Assembly: GCA_030737835.1 (NCBI GenBank)
Contig: CM060854.1
Location: 10,907,272-10,971,271 of the forward strand
Length of the DNA: 64,000 nt
Direction: 5' to 3'
From: Acorus gramineus
Lineage: Eukaryota > Streptophyta > Magnoliopsida > Acorales > Acoraceae
Shown here: piece after piece, positions 59,841 to 64,000 of the stretch
Layout of the letters: each line of letters opens with the position of its first letter
Position numbering within the stretch: position 1 is the stretch's first letter
Notes under the pieces: generated by a model
Databases searched by the model: none
Told to the model about the DNA's origin: nothing
The model's input: the letters and a program-made list of their open reading frames with translations, nothing else
Position numbers and translations under genes: made by a program

Positions 59841-60878
59841 TTAGCCAACACCAACCTTGTAGTGAAGACCCTGACTCCGCTCCTTCACCCTCTCCATCAA
59901 CGCGACCCAATCAACCCTCGACGGCTCGAGAAGCTCCTTCCACTCTCCCACCACCCCAGACAAGTCATCCCCCTCGCCCATCGCAAGCACCCTCTCTGTG
60001 ACAAGCTTGCATTTCCCCATAACAGGCTTCGCCACCTCTGCAAACACCCGCTTCTCCCCCTCCTCCGTCTTGAACGCCACCTCCGCCCACTCGGACCCCG
60101 ACAAATCCAACCCATGTATCTTGTACTTGATCTTCCCCCGCCTCTTCGGGAGATCAACAACCTCGACGGGCGTCTCCTCCTCTTCCCGTGCCACGCCCGG
60201 CGGGTTCCGCATCAATTCGCGGTACCGCTCCGACTCCTCGAGCTTCTCTCTCGCCCACTTGAGCCGGAACTCGTGAAGCAAGTCCCCGCGCACGCCCACA
60301 TCGGACGCGAATCGGCACATCGCCTTCACGTCGTCGCACTGGAGGAAGCCCTTCATTTCCCTCCTCCGCCGCTCGTTCTTCATGCCCTCGAACACCGAGT
60401 TGCTGATCTCCCAAACGGTCCTCCACAGGTCCTCGCTGAGGTCGGCCGACAGGGCGGAGGCACTCAAAGATCGGAGCTTTGGGTCGAGCCCGGACCCGTC
60501 CATCTCGGAGACGACCTTCCGGGCGATGACGAGGAGCATCGAATCGATCGTCGGCTTGTCGCAGTCAGGGTAGGCCTCGACGAGCTTGGACCGCATGAGC
60601 GACACGAACCTCGACAGGAACTCGTTCATGGGGCCGTCTTCTTCTCCTTCGGAGGCAGGGTCTTCGTCGGCGGAGGCTTCATGGAGGCTTCGGGAGTGAA
60701 AGAAGGGGCCGCCTGCGGCGGAGGCGGAAGAGGTGGTGGTGGTGGTGGGTTTTAGGGTTTGGAGGGGTCTGGAAGTGTTGAAGAGAGGGAGGTGCCTGGA
60801 GGTGGACGTGGAGATGTTTTTGGCGGTGTTTCTGATGTGGGTTTTTAGGGATTGCCTCAACAGAAATATGGGTCTCAT
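59841..60878 (-). CDS. Uncharacterised protein with mitochondrial-type leader
   Basis: Intronless, 345 residues from ATG at 60878. The open frame continues upstream to 61229, but that part reads through GGGTC-rich repeat DNA and a poly-lysine run, so the Met before RPIFLLRQ is preferred. The first ~70 residues are rich in Arg, Ser and Thr and poor in acids (LLRQSLKTHIRNTAKN), typical of a mitochondrial presequence. Next comes an acidic patch (SADEDPASEGEEDGP, about 80-95), then a helical, charged body (MNEFLSRFVSLMRSKLVEAYP; DLWRTVWEISNSVFEGMKNE; RLKWAREKLEESERYRELM) and a basic PKRRGKIKYK segment. It resembles plant-conserved hypothetical proteins, but I cannot name a domain or function. The GC content and codon use are those of a real gene. 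Confidence 0.65.
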   Translation of the reverse strand: MRPIFLLRQSLKTHIRNTAKNISTSTSRHLPLFNTSRPLQTLKPTTTTTSSASAAGGPFFHSRSLHEASADEDPASEGEEDGPMNEFLSRFVSLMRSKLVEAYPDCDKPTIDSMLLVIARKVVSEMDGSGLDPKLRSLSASALSADLSEDLWRTVWEISNSVFEGMKNERRRREMKGFLQCDDVKAMCRFASDVGVRGDLLHEFRLKWAREKLEESERYRELMRNPPGVAREEEETPVEVVDLPKRRGKIKYKIHGLDLSGSEWAEVAFKTEEGEKRVFAEVAKPVMGKCKLVTERVLAMGEGDDLSGVVGEWKELLEPSRVDWVALMERVKERSQGLHYKVGVG

Positions 60879-60889
60879 CTTTTTCTTTT

Positions 60890-61140
60890 TTTTTTGTGGA
60901 GGACCCGCACCCGGAACAATTGGGTCTCGGGTCCAACGGGTCGGGGCATGGTGGACCCGCACCTGGACCCGACCCATTTGTTTGTTCGGGTCCGCTGGGT
61001 CGGGTCCAAATCGGGTTGAATATATTACACGTGTAATCGCGTCCGGGTCGGGTCGGGTCCGGACCGACCTGTTGATAGGCCTAGGACCGAGTATACCTCT
61101 ATCGGTCCGATTCATAAAGGGCCACGATCCGACCCGGCCC
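60890..61140. repeat. GGGTC-rich low-complexity repeat upstream of the mitochondrial-type gene
   Basis: Many GGGTCGGGTCC / GGACCCGACCC words in both orientations, as found at hAT-like element ends in plants. It overlaps the promoter region of the minus-strand gene at 59841-60878. No defined ends. Confidence 0.45.
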
Positions 61141-61193
61141 AATTCAAATCCCTGCTCCATCACTTCCTCTCTGCCCCCTTCCTTCATCACCGC

Positions 61194-62564
61194 TAGGGGT
61201 GCAACTTGGGGGGGCTGAACCTGACCCAACCCGCTTTTTGGGCGGGTTTGGGTTGGCGATTTTGACCTTCAGGTTCAATCCGACCCGAACCCTACTCAAT
61301 CCGAACACAATTTGGACCGGGTTCGGGTTGAGGGAGTGGGTTATTCGGGTTTAACCCGAGGTAAGATCTTTTGATGGTCTTCATTTGTGTATGTATGAGC
61401 ACCATAACAAATTAGATTCTCATTTACAACATACCACTCCTTGTAAGGCCCCGTTTGGTTGCGCGTTTAAACGCACTTTTGCTTTTTGAAAAGCTGAAAA
61501 GTTAAAATCGTGCAGTCAAACGGGGTAGCTTTTTGCAGAATCGAAAGCTGGATTCCTTTTAATTTTTTCCTCGAAATCTGTGTTTTAAAAAGCTCAAAAA
61601 CAACGCTTTTTGGTCGAAATCGATTTTTTGAATTGAAAAGCAACTTTCTCTGTCAAACATTAAACTCCTTTCAAATATTGATTCCTGATTTAAAAAAAAA
61701 GCATCCTAAAAAAGTCAAGGTCTAAAATCATCTTAAAAAACAGCTTTATTCCAAAAGCTATTTTTCAATCTGTGTTTCCAAACGGATCCTAAGTCATTGA
61801 TTCTCTACGATTAGATCTGGACCATTCGTTCTAACCAATAAGTCAATAACCCTAGAACCTAATTCCCTTCATTTTTTCTTCTCTTTCTTTTTTTGTTGCT
61901 GCCGTCTTTTAACCCTAGAAGAGGAAGCGACGGTGATGACCGCCTGTAAACGGTTGAAGATGGAAGACAAGACAAAGAAACGGAAACCTCAAGTGGTGAA
62001 TTCCCCTGATTCAAGTCAATCCTGGGTCTGAAGCTCTTAATTCCACCCTGATTCCCTGCCCTACCAAATTTCTTGTTGTTTAGAGTGTTGGTTGATGGTG
62101 GTGATAGGATATAATGTCTTTGACTATTGATGTGGATGATTGGAAAAGAGACATTGAGAAAAAAATATTTTTTCAGATATTATTGGGCTCTAGTGACTGT
62201 TATTTAAATTTTTTTTCAAATGGGTTCACTTAAAAATCTCTATTTTCTATATGCATAGCAGAATATAAGATGAAATTTTTTTTTTCTATTTTTTTATTAT
62301 TTATAAAGATCAAGGTATTTTTTAGGTTTTTGTCCAACATAGAATCTTTGAGTGCGTAACCCGAATTAACCCTAACCCAACCCGAACCCGCGGGTTGGAG
62401 GTCGGGTTGGGTTCGGGTTTGACACTGTAGAGTGCGGGTTGGATTCGGGTTTGGTTCTTCGGGTTGAAGGTCGGGTTGGGTTCGGGTTTGTTTGACACCT
62501 TAGAGTGCGGGTTGGGTTCGGACAACCCCTTAACCCGACCAAACCCGCCCTAGTTGCAGCCCTA
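61194..62564. mobile_element. hAT-like non-autonomous element with GGGTT-rich ends
   Basis: The left end TAGGGGTGCAACTTGGG and the right end, read in reverse complement TAGGGCTGCAACTAGGG, form short TIRs. Both subterminal regions (61205-61370 and 62350-62560) are packed with GGGTTCGGGTTGG repeats. An 8-bp target duplication could not be seen. It contains the Tourist-like MITE 61447-61789 and about 500 bp of unassigned interior with a 31-codon frame from 61937. Confidence 0.5.
61447..61789 (+). mobile_element. Tourist-like MITE, copy 2
   Basis: 343 bp beginning GGCCCCGTTTGGTTGCGCG and ending CCAAACGGATCC, with TAA on both sides (61444-61446, 61790-61792). Nearly the reverse complement of 9399-9740 along its whole length. 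Confidence 0.85.
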
Positions 62565-62900
62565 ACAAATATGAACCTTCCATTGATCAAAATACATCAC
62601 AACCATTCATTACATCTAACCCCTAACACACACTCCGTTTCACTCTTCACTGCCGTCAGCCCTCTCACATTTCACAACACAAATCTCACACTATCCCATT
62701 GACCCTCGCTGCTGACCATCACCGATCCTCTCCGTTCACTACCACTCCTCGCCGACCATCACCGAACCTCGCCCCCTCCCTCGCCGCTGACCGTCTATCG
62801 CAGAAAGAGAGGTTCATCTATTTATTGTTGTTAGGTATTTGTTATTTGATTGAGTTTTATAAAAAAAAAAAATGGTTTGAATACTGAAGGTTAATGTTTA

Positions 62901-63763
62901 GGGGCCTCTACTCCAACCCCATCACATATTTACCCCACCCCTTTAAATATTAAAAAAAACATATTTTACAAGCTTTTAAAAAAGTGAAAGCCACCCCATT
63001 CTAACCCATTATCACTTCCAAATGAAAACCCCCAAAGTGAAAAGTCTCATCCCTAAATCAAACAAAAAAAAATTCTTTCTCCAATTCAAACCATTTCAAA
63101 ATTAGAGTTCCAAAATCATAAAATCATTACCGATCCAAATGTTACAAAAAAATAACAAATCCAACCCTAAAAACCAAATCGAAATAAACGTATCTCCATC
63201 AATTACTTACTAGATCAAATCAAAACTTTTTTTCTTCTCCAAGAACAACAAACATTCAATCACTTTAAAAAAATATATATATATAAAATTCATAGCTTCT
63301 TCTCTGTGACCATCTTCAATGGCCAAAACCCCAAACCTCCCGACCCTGATTACATCTCTCCTTGAATAGCCCTTGACCGAATGAGCCGTTAGATGATGAA
63401 AATCTTCCGCGGCTGAAACCCTGAACCCCATGAGATCCTCCACGAGGACCCTCCCTCCCGAAGGGCCCCTTTGGTGTGACTGACCCACAGAACTCCACGG
63501 GCTTCTCTACCTTCATTGTCCCCCGTCCATCCGTCGTCGCGGGACTCGTCGGCACCTCTCGTGGGGATGGAGAAGGAGATCAAGAGGGAGAATAAAGAGA
63601 GAGAGGAAGGGTTTTCTAAAATGGTTGGGGTGGGTTGCAATTTATACGATTATGTATATATATATCCCGGGGTGGGGTTACAACATGTCAAAAATTGTTT
63701 GGGTGGGAAAAAAAAAACGGGGTGGGGTGAATATATAACGGGGTTGAAATAACCGCCCCCCTA
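62901..63763. mobile_element. Pack-MULE-like element with perfect 9-bp TSD
   Basis: 863 bp. The ends GGGGCCTCTACTCCAACCCC and, inverted, GGGGGGCGGTTATTTCAACC start TIRs sharing TTCACCCCACCCC-type sequence. TAATGTTTA is duplicated exactly at 62892-62900 and 63764-63772. The middle (about 63300-63640) is GC-richer and has overlapping minus-strand open frames rich in Gly, Arg and Phe (GPFGREGPRGGSHGVQGFSR), unlike the AT-rich arms. This suggests a captured cellular gene fragment. Source gene not identified. Confidence 0.7.
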
Positions 63764-63772
63764 ATGTTTATT

Positions 63773-64000
63773 TAACATATTTTGTTTTATTTTTTTGTCA
63801 AGTTTAAACCCAAGCTCATTCCGAAGCCGGGCTTACCCTGAGCCCGCGGATTGAGATCGGGTTCGGGTTGCACCTTTCGGGTTGACGTCGGGCTCGGGTT
63901 CCGTTGGGTTCTTTGCATCGCGGCATAGGCTTGGAAAGACCTGGACAGACCTTCAACCCAAGTTTCACCACACACCCATCAGAGGTCCGCCAGCTTGGGA
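63773..64000. other. Window end, GGGTT-rich repeat edge
   Basis: 63830-63910 again has GGGTTCGGGTTGCACC words like those of the hAT-like element ends. The rest has no recognised coding content and is cut by the window border. Confidence 0.4.

Noticed and set aside
59862..60755. 297-codon plus-strand frame opposite the mitochondrial-type gene
   Set aside because: Shadow of the GC-rich minus-strand gene, with His/Arg/Leu-rich composition and no domain.
60879..61229. N-terminal extension of the mitochondrial-type protein to 462 residues
   Set aside because: The extra part translates GGGTC-rich repeat DNA and a poly-Lys tract. The downstream Met begins a typical presequence.

Overview
The window is nuclear DNA of a flowering plant. 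It shows GT-AG introns inside genes with plant-specific architecture (a 20-exon plastid-type NADP-malic enzyme, a 13-exon GH1 beta-glucosidase, an 11-exon 2-oxoglutarate/Fe(II) oxygenase), TATA boxes, AT-rich spacers, and dense nested transposable elements of plant type (MuDR/MULE, CACTA, Tourist-like MITEs, long LTRs). I cannot name the species. Nothing indicates a bacterial or organellar origin, and there are no operons.

Layout. 1-5.4 kb: a decayed MuDR-type transposase gene split by a 2.6-kb solo LTR. 6.5-6.9 kb: a small intronless RING-H2 gene. 7-17 kb: accessory DNA, namely a minisatellite, a rearranged pair of LTR fragments of the same family (8.1-12.3 kb) carrying a Tourist-like MITE, and several MITEs. 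17.3-24.2 kb (minus): the 2OG/Fe(II) oxygenase, whose last three exons are duplicated upstream at 25.5-26.9 kb. 27.4-32.6 kb: a block of inverted-repeat elements, made of a foldback element, a mini-CACTA and two adjacent MULE-MITEs. 33.2-38.2 kb (plus): GH1 beta-glucosidase. 39.3-46.4 kb (minus): NADP-dependent malic enzyme with a predicted plastid leader. 46.7-58 kb: AT-rich DNA with a long-TIR Mutator-like element (50.9-55.8 kb) interrupted by a third copy of the LTR family. 58-64 kb: an isolated 5'-exon-like segment, a vacuolar pyrophosphatase pseudogene fragment, an intronless gene for a putative mitochondrial protein, a GGGTT-rich TIR element, and a Pack-MULE-like element.

The four solid metabolic or regulatory genes do not form an obvious pathway. 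The exon structures of the oxygenase, glucosidase and malic enzyme were assembled by hand from splice signals and protein-family continuity. Each gives an uninterrupted frame (338, 539 and 626 residues). The strongest oddities are: an Ile in place of the Asn that normally follows the catalytic nucleophile in the glucosidase; a 43-bp tandem duplication across a splice acceptor in the malic enzyme gene; an intronic repeat array in that gene; a GC-AG intron in the oxygenase; a 1-kb nested-palindrome foldback element; and a set of MULE-type elements with intact 9-bp target duplications. I found no convincing new multi-gene system.
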